Shown here one piece after another: positions 55,621 to 64,000 of a stretch of DNA of 64,000 bases. The stretch is from Candidatus Desulfovibrio gallistercoris. Lineage in GTDB: Bacteria; Desulfobacterota; Desulfovibrionia; Desulfovibrionales; Desulfovibrionaceae. Every line of letters starts with the position of its first letter. Positions within the stretch are counted from its first letter, which is position 1. A model generated the notes under the pieces. It was not told where the DNA came from. It worked only from the letters and a program-made list of their open reading frames with translations, and did not search any database. The stretch covers positions 1 through 64,000 of the forward strand of contig DWYJ01000024.1 in the NCBI GenBank assembly GCA_019118745.1, given 5' to 3'. The translations under genes were made by a program, and so were the position numbers.

Positions 55621-57700
55621 ATGCCCGGTCGGACGCGGCCTTGCGGGAACGAGCGGCGAGAAAACGCCGGAACTCGTCCAGCACATTCTCCGCATCCGCA
55701 TAAATGGTTTGCTCTTCACTGCGGTACTTCAGCCGAAGCTCTCCCCGGCGCAGCAGGTCAAGACAGGCCTCCATCTCTTCAAGAAAGATGTCAGGCGCGA
55801 TATATCTCATGCCGCACGCCATATTCTCTATGTTGCTCTCGTCGATGCCGTGCTGACGGAAAACCTTTTCCAGCAGACCGCGCATATCCCGCTTCCCGCA
55901 ACAGGCGAGCCAGCTCGGTATTCTATAGGAAATGCGCCAGTCATCCGTCCGCTCCATCCACGACGCAAAGATCCGGGCCATGCGTTCGCAGTGCTGCGGA
56001 TCTCCCAGATCAAGCAGCAGAAAGGCAAGAACCCACATGCCGTCGGCAGGAAGGGACTTGCCCGAGGCCGTCAAAGCCTCCAGCCAGCGAAAGTCCAGCG
56101 GCTCGGCAAAGGGGCGGAACCCCACCACATGCCTTTTCGTGACGTCGCTGCTCCAGGCTGGCCGGAATCCACGGCAGCCTCGCCGCTCGAGGTGCTCGAT
56201 CCATGTTTCCGCCGTTATCGGCCGGAAGACGCCGTCAAGATCGTAATATCCCTTCTCTCCGTACAGCGGCGTCACCTGACAGTTCGCCAGTTCATGACGA
56301 GGGTAGCTGACCTCGATCTCCATGAAGACATCGTGGAGGATCTGGCTGCCTTTCTTCTTCAGCTTGCTGCGCGCAAAGCCGTACGGGGCAAGCAGGCGCT
56401 TTGCCGCTTCATAGGCTTCGGCCGCCGGGCGCAGCAGCAGCATGCCCGTCAGATAGGGGATGACGAAAAGGAAAGAAGTCGTCCGCATCAGCTCTTCGGC
56501 CAGGGCGAGCAAGCCCTCGTCCGACTGCCGCAGGATGGCCTCCCGCAGCGTGAGGGCCACCGCGGTACAGAACACAGACCCCTCGCGATCCGGCCCCCTA
56601 TCGGTAAATTTGTGCCGCAGGCGGAGCCGGTCATCCAGCGTCGTCCCCAGCGCGGCCATGCGGCGGTACGCCTCGCAGACAGCCGGACCGGTCTTGCCGG
56701 GCAGGGCATAGAAGGCTTGCTGGATGTCCTGCACCTCTTTCTCGCTGGGAGTGCAGGCGGCATCCGCTACAAGGGGCGCAAGCAGGCGCTCCAGCTCCTG
56801 GGCCACCAGTTCGCCGGCTTCCTGACCGCCGCAGGCAAATTCCAGTGCCGCCATGACCTGCCGCGGCTGCTTCGGCAGCAGCGCACGGAAATAGGCCCAG
56901 GCGGCGGGATCATCCATGCGTGCCAGCACCCAGCGCGCCATAGCGGCCAGCTTGCCCTTTTCCGTGCGGCACAGCTCCAGCAGGCGGGCCGTATTGCTCT
57001 TGTCGTGCTGCAAGGCATAGATCAGCTCCCTGCGGACGGCCGCGCTCCCGCCCCTGTCCAGCTGCGCGCAGTAAAAGTCATTGGCGGCCGCGCTTCGCGC
57101 CCGCTCCAGCACCTTGACGCGCCAGGCCATCTCCTTCCCGCCGTCAGGATCGAAGCCATCCTCCAGCAGCGGCAGGATGTCCTCGCCCCTGGCGGCCAGC
57201 CATTCCACGATGTCTTTCGCGTAGCCTCCCTGCGCCGCCAGCCCCTGCCGCAGGAAGCCGGACAGGCGGTACTCGTGGAAAAACTCCGGCCGCAGCTCCG
57301 GGAACGCCCACAGGCGTTCCGGGGAACTCTTGCGGGATGAGAGCAGGTCTTTCCGAAAAGACGCCAGCACGGAATACGGCACGTCCGCCATCGTTCCCCC
57401 CTGCCCGGCGGGCTCCACCGGCTCCGCCTCGCCCGGCACGGCCACGGCCGCCTGCGTGCAGGCCAGCGCATCGGCAAGGGTCAGGGCCTCCAGCAGGACG
57501 GCCGCCCGCCCCTCGCCCTCCGGCGCGCGGAGCCTGCGGACGAGATCGCCCAATTTGCGGAAGACCGGCGCGGCCGCCTCCAGCTGGGCAAAGGCCTCAC
57601 AGGCCTGGGCCAGCCGGGCATCGCCGGGGCAGGACGCGGCACCGGCCAGCGCGGCGGCATGCAGACGCTGCCGCAAAACGAACAAAGGGGAAATATCCAT
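55619..57700 (-). CDS. SWIM/MoxR operon paralog A (unrecognised, HEAT-like helical)
   Basis: This 693-residue protein starts at 57700 behind AAGGAGAGG. The first ~440 residues are almost the same as in paralogs B and C and consist of helical stretches (LRRLRAPEGEGRAAVLLEAL, KGKLAAMARWVLARMDDPAAW) reminiscent of HEAT-type repeats. After about residue 440 the sequence differs strongly from B and C (PRHELANCQVTPLYGEKGYY), with a shared end RSRKAASDRA. No catalytic motif is visible. It occupies the place where related operons in other bacteria carry DUF5691 or a DUF4132/WGR protein; I cannot assign it to either. Confidence 0.75.
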   Translation of the reverse strand: MDISPLFVLRQRLHAAALAGAASCPGDARLAQACEAFAQLEAAAPVFRKLGDLVRRLRAPEGEGRAAVLLEALTLADALACTQAAVAVPGEAEPVEPAGQGGTMADVPYSVLASFRKDLLSSRKSSPERLWAFPELRPEFFHEYRLSGFLRQGLAAQGGYAKDIVEWLAARGEDILPLLEDGFDPDGGKEMAWRVKVLERARSAAANDFYCAQLDRGGSAAVRRELIYALQHDKSNTARLLELCRTEKGKLAAMARWVLARMDDPAAWAYFRALLPKQPRQVMAALEFACGGQEAGELVAQELERLLAPLVADAACTPSEKEVQDIQQAFYALPGKTGPAVCEAYRRMAALGTTLDDRLRLRHKFTDRGPDREGSVFCTAVALTLREAILRQSDEGLLALAEELMRTTSFLFVIPYLTGMLLLRPAAEAYEAAKRLLAPYGFARSKLKKKGSQILHDVFMEIEVSYPRHELANCQVTPLYGEKGYYDLDGVFRPITAETWIEHLERRGCRGFRPAWSSDVTKRHVVGFRPFAEPLDFRWLEALTASGKSLPADGMWVLAFLLLDLGDPQHCERMARIFASWMERTDDWRISYRIPSWLACCGKRDMRGLLEKVFRQHGIDESNIENMACGMRYIAPDIFLEEMEACLDLLRRGELRLKYRSEEQTIYADAENVLDEFRRFLAARSRKAASDRA

Positions 57701-57718
57701 GCGTTCCTCTCCTTCGCA

Positions 57719-59842
57719 TCATGCCCGGTCGGACGCCGCCTTGCGGGAACGGGCAGCCATGTGTCGCCGGACGCTGTCGATATGTTGTTTCGCCTTTCTG
57801 CACAGTTCTTCGCTCGTATCGAACTCTGGTTGCAGTTCCCCCCGGCGCAGCAGTTCCAGACAGTATTCCATCTCCTCGATGAATGTCTGCGGTGCGATAT
57901 GCTCCATCATGCTGGCAAAGTCGCCCATAGTAATGTAGTTCATACCGTAACGCCGGAACCAGGATTCCATAAGCCCCCTGAAATCCGTCCAGCCGCAGCA
58001 GTACATCCAGACAGGGGCCGACAGGGCGCCAAAATTCACGTTTCCCCGCATCACTCGAGGCGTATTCGACACGGCGGTGAAACGGCTGACCCCCTTGCCC
58101 AGCATCCAGTCATGAAAGAACCGTCCCAGCCGGGCGCAGCAGGAGGCATCTCCCAGATCGGCCAGCCGGAACATCAGCCGGCACGTCCCCGCATCGGTGT
58201 CCGGCGACATCATGCCCTCCAGCCAGCGAACATCCAGCGGTTCGGCAAAGGGTCTGAAGACCATCAGCCCGCGGTTCAGCGACTCGCTCCACCACCATGC
58301 CGTGTAGCCGCGGCAGCCGCGCTTCTCTATCTCCCCGGTAGCCCATCCCGGATCATAGCGATACATGTCGTAGACGGTGCTCATATCGTAGCGGGCAGCC
58401 CAGGAGTTGAACCACCCGCACGACAGGCCGTGGCGGGTACGGCTCATGTCGATATCCGCAATATCAAAAATTCGTTGCAGGAAAAAACAGCCCGTATCCG
58501 TCAGCGAGCCGCGGGCAAAGCCTTGCGGGGCAAGCAGGCGCTTTGCCGCTTCGTAGGCTTCGACCGCCGGGCGCAGGAGCAGCATGCCCGTCAGATAAGG
58601 GATGACGAAAAGGGAAGAAGCCGTCCGCATCAGTTCTTCGGCCAGGGCCAGCAAGCCCTCGTCCGGCTGCCGCAGGATGGCCTCCCGCAGCGTGAGGGCC
58701 ACCGCGACCTGGAACTCGTGCCCCCTGCGATCCCTGCCGTACATGAGGAACTTGTGCCTCAGCCAGAGCCGCTCATCCAGCGTCGCCCCCAGCGCGGCCA
58801 TGCGGCGATACGCATCGCAGACAGCCGGGCCGGTCTTGCCGGGCAGGGCATAGAAGGCTTCCTGGATGGCCCGTTCTTCCTTCTCGCTGGGGGTGTAGGC
58901 GTCATCCGCCACAAGGGGTGCAAGCAGGCGTTCCAGCTCTCCGGCCACCAGTTCACCGGCTTCCTGACCGCCGCAGGCAAATTCCAGTGCCGTCATGACC
59001 TGCCGCGGCTGCTTCGGCAGCAACGCACGGAAATAGGCCCAGGCGGCGGGATCGTCCATGCGCGCCAGCGCCCAGCGCGCCATAGCCGCCAGCTTGCCCT
59101 TTTCCGTGCGGCACAGCTCCAGCAGACGGGCCGTATTGCTCTTGTCGTGCTGCAAGGCATAGATCAGCTCCCTGCGGACGGCCGCGCTCCCGCCCCTGTC
59201 CAGCTGCGCGCAGTAAAAGTCATTGGCGGCCGCGCCTCGCGCCCACTCCAGCACCTTGACGCGCCAGACCATCTCCTTCCCGCCGTCGGGATCGAAGCCC
59301 TCCTCCAGCAGCGGCAGGATGTCCTCGTCCCTGGCTCCCAGCCATTCCACGATGTCTTTCGCGTAGCCTCCCTGCGCCGCCAGCCCCTGCCGCAGGAAGC
59401 CGTAAAGGCGGTACTCGTGGAAAAACTCCGGCCGCAGCTCCGGGGACGCCCACAGGCGTTCCGGGGAACTCTTGCGGGATGAGAGCAGGTCTTTCCGAAA
59501 AGACGCCAGCACGGAGTAGGGCACGTCCGCCATCGCTCCCCCCTGCCCGGCGGGCACCACCGGCTCCGCCTCGCCCGGCACGGCCACGGCCGCCTGCGTA
59601 CAGGCCAGCGCATCGGCCAGGGTCAGGGCCTCCAGCAGGACGGCCGCCCGCCCCTCGCCCTCCGGCCCGCGGAGCCTGCGGACGAGATCGCCCAGCTTGC
59701 GGAAGACCGGCGCGGCCGCCTCCAGCGGGGCAAGGGCCTCACAGGCCTGCGCCAGCCGGGCATCGCCGGGGCAGGACGCGGCCCCGGCCAGCGCGGCGGC
59801 ATGCAAGCGCTGCCGCAGAACGAACAAGGGGGAAATGTCCAT
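57719..59842 (-). CDS. SWIM/MoxR operon paralog B
   Basis: This 707-residue protein has an N-terminal ~440 residues that are over 90% the same as paralog A by eye, including DNA-level identity in the first 300 codons. Its C-terminal region is closer to C than to A (FFLQRIFDIADIDMSR, FRPFAEPLDVRWLEGMMS, FHDWMLGKGVSRFTAVS) but has its own Trp/Tyr-rich stretch (CGWFNSWAARYDMSTVYDMY). It is 18 bases from A and from C. The function is unknown. Confidence 0.75.
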   Translation of the reverse strand: MDISPLFVLRQRLHAAALAGAASCPGDARLAQACEALAPLEAAAPVFRKLGDLVRRLRGPEGEGRAAVLLEALTLADALACTQAAVAVPGEAEPVVPAGQGGAMADVPYSVLASFRKDLLSSRKSSPERLWASPELRPEFFHEYRLYGFLRQGLAAQGGYAKDIVEWLGARDEDILPLLEEGFDPDGGKEMVWRVKVLEWARGAAANDFYCAQLDRGGSAAVRRELIYALQHDKSNTARLLELCRTEKGKLAAMARWALARMDDPAAWAYFRALLPKQPRQVMTALEFACGGQEAGELVAGELERLLAPLVADDAYTPSEKEERAIQEAFYALPGKTGPAVCDAYRRMAALGATLDERLWLRHKFLMYGRDRRGHEFQVAVALTLREAILRQPDEGLLALAEELMRTASSLFVIPYLTGMLLLRPAVEAYEAAKRLLAPQGFARGSLTDTGCFFLQRIFDIADIDMSRTRHGLSCGWFNSWAARYDMSTVYDMYRYDPGWATGEIEKRGCRGYTAWWWSESLNRGLMVFRPFAEPLDVRWLEGMMSPDTDAGTCRLMFRLADLGDASCCARLGRFFHDWMLGKGVSRFTAVSNTPRVMRGNVNFGALSAPVWMYCCGWTDFRGLMESWFRRYGMNYITMGDFASMMEHIAPQTFIEEMEYCLELLRRGELQPEFDTSEELCRKAKQHIDSVRRHMAARSRKAASDRA

Positions 59843-59860
59843 GCGTTCCTCTCCTTCGCA

Positions 59861-61930
59861 TCATCCCCGGTCGGATGCCGCCTTGCGGGAACGGGCGGCC
59901 ATGTGTCGCCGGACGCTGTCGATACATTGTTCCGCCCGTCTGCACACCTTTTCTCTTTCATCGCAGTCCGGTTGCAGTTCTCCCCGGCGCAGCAGTTCCA
60001 GACAGCGTTCCATTTCGTCAAGAAATGCCTGCGGCGCGATATGTATCATCATTTGGGTAAAGCTGCCGATGATGCCGGCGCACATACCGTAACGCCGGAA
60101 CCAGGATTCCAGCAGCCCCCTGAAATCCGTCCAGCCGCAGTAGTACATCCAGACAACGGCCGGAAGGGCGTCAAAATTCACGCTTCCCCGCATCAGTTCA
60201 GGCGTGCTCGACACGGCGGTGAAACGGCTGACCCCCTCGCCCAGCATCCAGTCATGAAAGAACCGTCCCAGCCGGGCACAGCATGCGGCATTTCCCAAAT
60301 CAGCCAGCCGGAACATCAGACGGCACGTCTCCGCATCGGTATCCGGCGACATCATGGCCTCCAGCCAGCGCACATCCAGCGGTTCGGCAAAGGGGCGGGA
60401 TATCCTCAACCTGCGCTTCAGGAAATCGCTGCGCCAGCGTGGCCTGTAACCGCGGCAGCCGCATTTCTCGATGCCTTCGGCCCACTCCGGTTCATAAAAT
60501 TCACCGTACGACAGATAGTAGCGGGCATAACTCACGTCGATATCTTCAGCGGAAAAAATTCGCTGCAGAAAAAAAGTGCCCTTATCCGTCAGCGTGCCGC
60601 GCGCAAAACCTTCCGGGGCAAGCAGGCGCTCCGCCGCTTCGTAGGCTTCGGCCGCCGGACGCAGGAGCAGCATGCCCGTCAGATAGGGGATGATGAAAAG
60701 GGAGGAGACCGTTTGCATCAACTCTTCGGCCAGGGCCAGCAAGCCTTCGTCCGGCTGCCGCAGGATGGCCTCCCGCAGCGTGAGGGCCACCGCGATACGG
60801 AACACAAAGCCCCCGCGATCCGGCCCCGTATCAAGATATTTGTGCCGCAGGCGGAGCCGGTCATCCAGCGCCTCCCCCAGTACGGCCATGCGGCGGTACG
60901 CCTCACAGACCGCCGGGCCGGTCTTGCCGGGCAGGGCATAGAAGGCTTCCTGGATGGCCGTTTTTTCCTTCGCGTCAGGGATGCGGGCGGCATCCGCCAC
61001 AAGGGGCGCAAGCAGGCGCTCCAGCTCTTCGGCCACCAGCGCACCGGCTTCCTGACCGCCGCAGGCAAATTCCAGCGCGGCCATGACCTGCCGCGGCCGC
61101 TTCGGCAACAACGTACGAAAATAGGCCCAGGCGGCGGGATCGTCCATGCGTGCCAGCACCCAACGCGCTATGGCGGCAAGCTTGCCCTTTTCCGTGCGGC
61201 ACAGTTCCAGAAGTCGGGCCGTATTGCCCCTGTCGTGCCGCAGGGCATGGATCAGTTCCGCACGGACGGCCGCACTCCCGCCCCTGTCCAGTTGCGCGCG
61301 GTAAAAGTCATTGGCCGCCGCCCCCCGCGCCCATGCCAGCGTATTGACGCGCCAGACCATTTCTCTCCCGCCGTGGGGATCGAAGCCCTCCGCCAGCAGC
61401 GGCAGGATGTCCTCGTCCCACTTGCCCAGCCATTCCACCACATCCTTTGCGCGAGGCACTCCCGCCGCCAGTTCCCGCCGCAGGAAACCGTAAAGGCGGT
61501 AGTCGCGGAAAAGCTCCGGACGCAGCTCCGGGGACGCCCACAGGCGTTCCGGGGAACTCTTGCGAGATGAGAGCAGGTCTTTCCGAAAAGACGCCACCAC
61601 GGAGTACGGCACGTCCGCCACCTCTCCGCCCTGCCCGGCGGGCTCCACCGGCCCCACCTCACCCGGCACGGCCACGGTCGCCTGCGTGCAGGCCAGCGCA
61701 TCGGCCAGGGTCAGGGCCTCCAGCAGGACGGCCGCCCGTCCCTCGCCCTCCGGCACGCGGAGCCTGCGGACGAGATCGCCCAGCTTGCGGAAGACCGGCG
61801 CGGCCGCCTCCAGCGGGGCAAGGGCCTCACAGGCCTGCGCCAGCCGGACATCGCCGAGGCAGGAAGCGGCACCGGCCAGCGCGGCGGCATGCAGACGCTG
61901 CCGCAAAACGAACAAAGGGGAGATATCCAT
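59861..61930 (-). CDS. SWIM/MoxR operon paralog C
   Basis: This 689-residue protein starts at 61930 behind GGAGGAA, 25 bases after the SWIM gene. The N-terminal part matches A and B with a few more differences (DVRLAQACEAL, REMVWRVNTLAWARG). The C-terminal part is related to B, with clustered differences in residues ~445-510 (YARYYLSYGEFYEPEWAEG) and ~600-620. It is the most upstream and perhaps the oldest of the three copies. The function is unknown. Confidence 0.75.
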   Translation of the reverse strand: MDISPLFVLRQRLHAAALAGAASCLGDVRLAQACEALAPLEAAAPVFRKLGDLVRRLRVPEGEGRAAVLLEALTLADALACTQATVAVPGEVGPVEPAGQGGEVADVPYSVVASFRKDLLSSRKSSPERLWASPELRPELFRDYRLYGFLRRELAAGVPRAKDVVEWLGKWDEDILPLLAEGFDPHGGREMVWRVNTLAWARGAAANDFYRAQLDRGGSAAVRAELIHALRHDRGNTARLLELCRTEKGKLAAIARWVLARMDDPAAWAYFRTLLPKRPRQVMAALEFACGGQEAGALVAEELERLLAPLVADAARIPDAKEKTAIQEAFYALPGKTGPAVCEAYRRMAVLGEALDDRLRLRHKYLDTGPDRGGFVFRIAVALTLREAILRQPDEGLLALAEELMQTVSSLFIIPYLTGMLLLRPAAEAYEAAERLLAPEGFARGTLTDKGTFFLQRIFSAEDIDVSYARYYLSYGEFYEPEWAEGIEKCGCRGYRPRWRSDFLKRRLRISRPFAEPLDVRWLEAMMSPDTDAETCRLMFRLADLGNAACCARLGRFFHDWMLGEGVSRFTAVSSTPELMRGSVNFDALPAVVWMYYCGWTDFRGLLESWFRRYGMCAGIIGSFTQMMIHIAPQAFLDEMERCLELLRRGELQPDCDEREKVCRRAEQCIDSVRRHMAARSRKAASDRG

Positions 61931-61955
61931 GCTGTTCCTCCATGCTCGCGTCAAA

Positions 61956-63446
61956 TCAGTACAGCAGGCGGGCAATGGCCGTATCCGTCACGATGCTGAG
62001 CGGCTGCATCTTCATGCGGCCGGCAGCGGCATCATGCCAGATGGCCCCCAGCAGGCTCTGGTCCTCCAGCAGAGAAGGATCGGGGAGCAGCGGCAGCCAG
62101 GCCGTACTGCCGGCAAGCTCGCTGCTGATGTTGCCTTCCAGGCCGGGCATGTCCTCCAGGAGGATGGTGTCGCCCTGCGGATCGACGAGGACGAAGGCCT
62201 CGCCCACCTTGCCGATGCGGGCAAAGCGCAGCAGACAGAAAAGCGGCGGCTCGAACAGGGGATTCTTGAGCAGATCCTTGGCGGCCTTGATCTCCGGGGC
62301 AAGGGCCGGGGCGGCCAGCTCGCGCAGGCGCTGCCTGTCCGCCTCGCTGACGGGCTGGATGTCCGCGCTTTCCCAGCGCACACGCGGATTGCCCTCGCCG
62401 GGATAGCAAACGATCTTCGGCGCATGCGCCACGCCGAACGTGCTGTCCTCTTCCTTGAGACGCTTCTTGATGGCAAAGGGGCGGTAGCCGTAGGTCATGA
62501 CGATGCCGCCCTTGTCCAGATCGGCCCAGCAGGCCGTATCCACGAATTCCTCGCGGGCATCGTCCTGACGTACCCAGAAAGCCAGCTGGACAAGGCGCAC
62601 GTTTTCGCGGGTCTGCCCAAGCGCCTCCAGCTCGCTGAACTTCCAGACGCCGCCCAGTTCTTCGAAAAGCGGGCTGGCATCCCGCAGCGCAACGCCGCCC
62701 GCCAGTTTTTCTTCCAGATACTGGCGGGATTTGCGGATCAGCGCCCAGAGCTTCTCCAGCGTATCCAGCATGCGGGCATTGGCCTGGTCGTCCCCCTGGG
62801 CCTCCCGCGCTTCGGCATCCAGCACCAGACGGCGTATGAGACGGCGAGGACCGGGCAGATAGTGGTTTTCAAGCTCTTTCGCCAGATTGCGGCAGGTCTC
62901 CAGCACCGCCCCGTTCAGGCTGCCCAGGCCGCCATCCATGATGCTCTGCACCAGCGTTTCGACCTTCCCCAGCCCTTCAAGCTGGGTCTGCATCTTCTTT
63001 GCCTGCGCGGCGCTCGGGGCCGACGATTTTTTACTGCTCTTTTTGGCGGCGGTCTTCTTCGCTTCCTTGCCGTCGCCGGCCTCATCCGCCGTTTCGTCCG
63101 CCTTGCCTCCGCGGCGGGCGCGCTTTTTCAGGATGTCCTGCGGGATCTCCATTTCCGCAAAGGGCTTGCCCTCCAGTATCTCGAACAGCAGCGCCAGACA
63201 ATGCTTGCAGGGGAGCTGACGGCTGGGGCAGGTGCAGCGCAGCACCGGCGTCGCCCCTTCCGAAAAATCCGCGGACGTGATGTAGGGCTTGCTCCCGCTG
63301 CCGCGGCATTCGCCCTGATAGAACGTGCCGTCCGCCGATCTTCCCAACTGGCTGAAATCCCCGCTCCGGGAAATGCTGCGCCCGTTGCTCAATGCCTTAT
63401 CATTGGGCGCCAGGGCGGCGATCTGCTGTTCGGTCAGTGAAGTCAT
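61956..63446 (-). CDS. SWIM zinc-finger protein (YehQ-like), first gene of operon
   Basis: This 496-residue protein starts at 63446 behind AAGGAGGG. The SWIM zinc motif CxCx(n)CxH is intact (RCTCPSRQLPCKHCLALLF, about residues 70-88). It is followed by a Lys/Ala-rich low-complexity linker (residues ~108-150) and a long helical C-terminal region. SWIM domains bind DNA or protein. It heads the operon leading to the three paralogs, MoxR, DUF5682 and VWA proteins, the same partners as E. coli YehQ. Confidence 0.87.
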   Translation of the reverse strand: MTSLTEQQIAALAPNDKALSNGRSISRSGDFSQLGRSADGTFYQGECRGSGSKPYITSADFSEGATPVLRCTCPSRQLPCKHCLALLFEILEGKPFAEMEIPQDILKKRARRGGKADETADEAGDGKEAKKTAAKKSSKKSSAPSAAQAKKMQTQLEGLGKVETLVQSIMDGGLGSLNGAVLETCRNLAKELENHYLPGPRRLIRRLVLDAEAREAQGDDQANARMLDTLEKLWALIRKSRQYLEEKLAGGVALRDASPLFEELGGVWKFSELEALGQTRENVRLVQLAFWVRQDDAREEFVDTACWADLDKGGIVMTYGYRPFAIKKRLKEEDSTFGVAHAPKIVCYPGEGNPRVRWESADIQPVSEADRQRLRELAAPALAPEIKAAKDLLKNPLFEPPLFCLLRFARIGKVGEAFVLVDPQGDTILLEDMPGLEGNISSELAGSTAWLPLLPDPSLLEDQSLLGAIWHDAAAGRMKMQPLSIVTDTAIARLLY

Positions 63447-63552
63447 GCGTATCCCTCCTTATGGTCGCAAATATCCTCTGCGGCAAGCCGCCCCGTGACG
63501 CATGCTCTGCTCTGGAGCCTTTGCAGAGCCTTGGTGATGGTTTTAATGATGT

Positions 63553-63581
63553 TATGTATTTTGAAGCCTATGGCCTGTCAA
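63553..63581 (-). promoter_or_regulatory. candidate promoter of the SWIM/MoxR operon
   Basis: On the minus strand a perfect TTGACA (63581-63576), 17 bases, then TACATA (63558-63553) lie in an AT-rich stretch about 110 bases before the SWIM start. Confidence 0.5.
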
Positions 63582-63749
63582 GCCGGGAACGATATTTTTA
63601 TGTCGTTTTACGCTGATTTACACGACAGAAAACAGCATAGATCTATACCATGTGCCCCAGCGCGAAAACTTCTCCCGCCCCCCGGAACGATCCGCACAGC
63701 CGCAGCGGCACGGTCGGGAAAGGCCGCTCCGGCTGCGCATCCGCGCGCC

Positions 63750-63787
63750 AAAAGCAAACGGCCCGCAGACACGAGGTCCACGGGCCG
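63750..63787 (-). terminator. possible terminator of upstream gene
   Basis: On the minus strand CGGCCCG and CGGGCCG (63787-63781 and 63765-63759) form a stem followed by TTTGCTTTT. Confidence 0.5.
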
Positions 63788-63799
63788 CAAAGGCTGCAA

Positions 63800-63916
63800 A
63801 AAAACGATTCAGTGCTGTGTCGCCGCCCGGCCGAAAATATGCGGAAAACCACGTTTTTTTCCACAAAACGCCGGGTCGGATGGTTTGGAACGCGAAGCGT
63901 TTCAAACCCAAAATGC
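63800..63916 (-). repeat. dispersed repeat family B, copy 4
   Basis: Read on the minus strand: GCATTTTGGGTTTGAAACGC, CGTTCCAAACCATCCGACC, TGGAAAAAAACG, GGGCGGCG. It matches the 55478 copy closely in its first 60 bases. Confidence 0.7.
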
Positions 63917-63953
63917 GCTGGCCGGATGGCGGCGGACCGCCCTTACCCGGTCA

Positions 63954-64000
63954 TCAAAGGTCACGCAAGTAGTTCACGGCATTGACGAAGAGCATGGTGC
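63954..64000 (-). CDS. C-terminal end of an unidentified gene
   Basis: The last 14 codons before a TGA at 63956-63954 read TMLFVNAVNYLRDL. The rest is outside the window, so the family cannot be named. The terminator-like hairpin downstream supports a real gene end. Confidence 0.35.
   Translation of the reverse strand, partial: TMLFVNAVNYLRDL

Larger units (their letters stand above)
63447..63953. other. intergenic region upstream of SWIM operon
   Basis: These 500 bases contain a promoter (63553-63581), a terminator for the next upstream gene (63750-63787) and repeat B (63800-63916). No gene is supported. Confidence 0.55.

Overview
The window is GC-rich, densely coded bacterial DNA. Short leaders, strong AGGAG ribosome sites, B12-dependent methylamine metabolism, Tat-exported oxidoreductases and an anaerobic (cbi-type) cobalamin route suggest an anaerobic, probably gut-type Desulfovibrionaceae / Desulfobacterota member (inference; no rRNA or ribosomal protein is present to prove it).

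Layout. 1-1.5 kb: two tandem copies of an unrecognised gene; the first runs into a (CT)18 microsatellite at the window edge. 1.7-4.4 kb: AraC and TetR regulators and an FMN reductase. 4.8-8.8 kb: a glycan-modification set (Gtr-type membrane glycosyltransferase, GtrA flippase, FAD oxidoreductase). 9.3-13.9 kb: exported cupin, aldo/keto reductase, zinc alcohol dehydrogenase, exported flavodoxin and an AraC regulator.

14.2-35.4 kb is a pyrrolysine / methylated-amine island. It holds tRNA-Pyl (CUA), pylSn, pylSc, pylB, pylC and pylD followed by a three-gene ABC transporter; a BioB/PylB-like radical SAM gene upstream; two trimethylamine methyltransferases (mttB) each with an in-frame amber codon at codon 327; a non-Pyl MttB-family methyltransferase with a BCCT carrier; a UroD-type methyltransferase fused to a thioredoxin-like domain; a COG0523 GTPase; the corrinoid protein; a DUF1638 protein; and a RamA-like corrinoid activator. 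A GATATATC motif recurs in the regulatory gaps of this island.

35.7-50.8 kb is a long cobalamin operon with many fused enzymes (cbiL, cbiC, cbiD-E-T, cbiF-G-H, cbiA-kinase, cobD-cbiP, cbiB, cobT, cobS, cobU), which supplies the corrinoid used by the methyltransferases.

50.8-63.4 kb, on the minus strand, is a seven-gene operon: SWIM zinc-finger protein, three tandem ~700-residue paralogs with near-identical N-terminal parts and divergent C-terminal parts, a MoxR AAA+ ATPase, a DUF5682 (TIKI/TraB-like) protein and a VWA protein. It resembles the poorly understood yehL/M/P/Q type of MoxR-VWA system and is the best candidate here for an undescribed system. Two families of dispersed non-coding repeats are scattered through the window.
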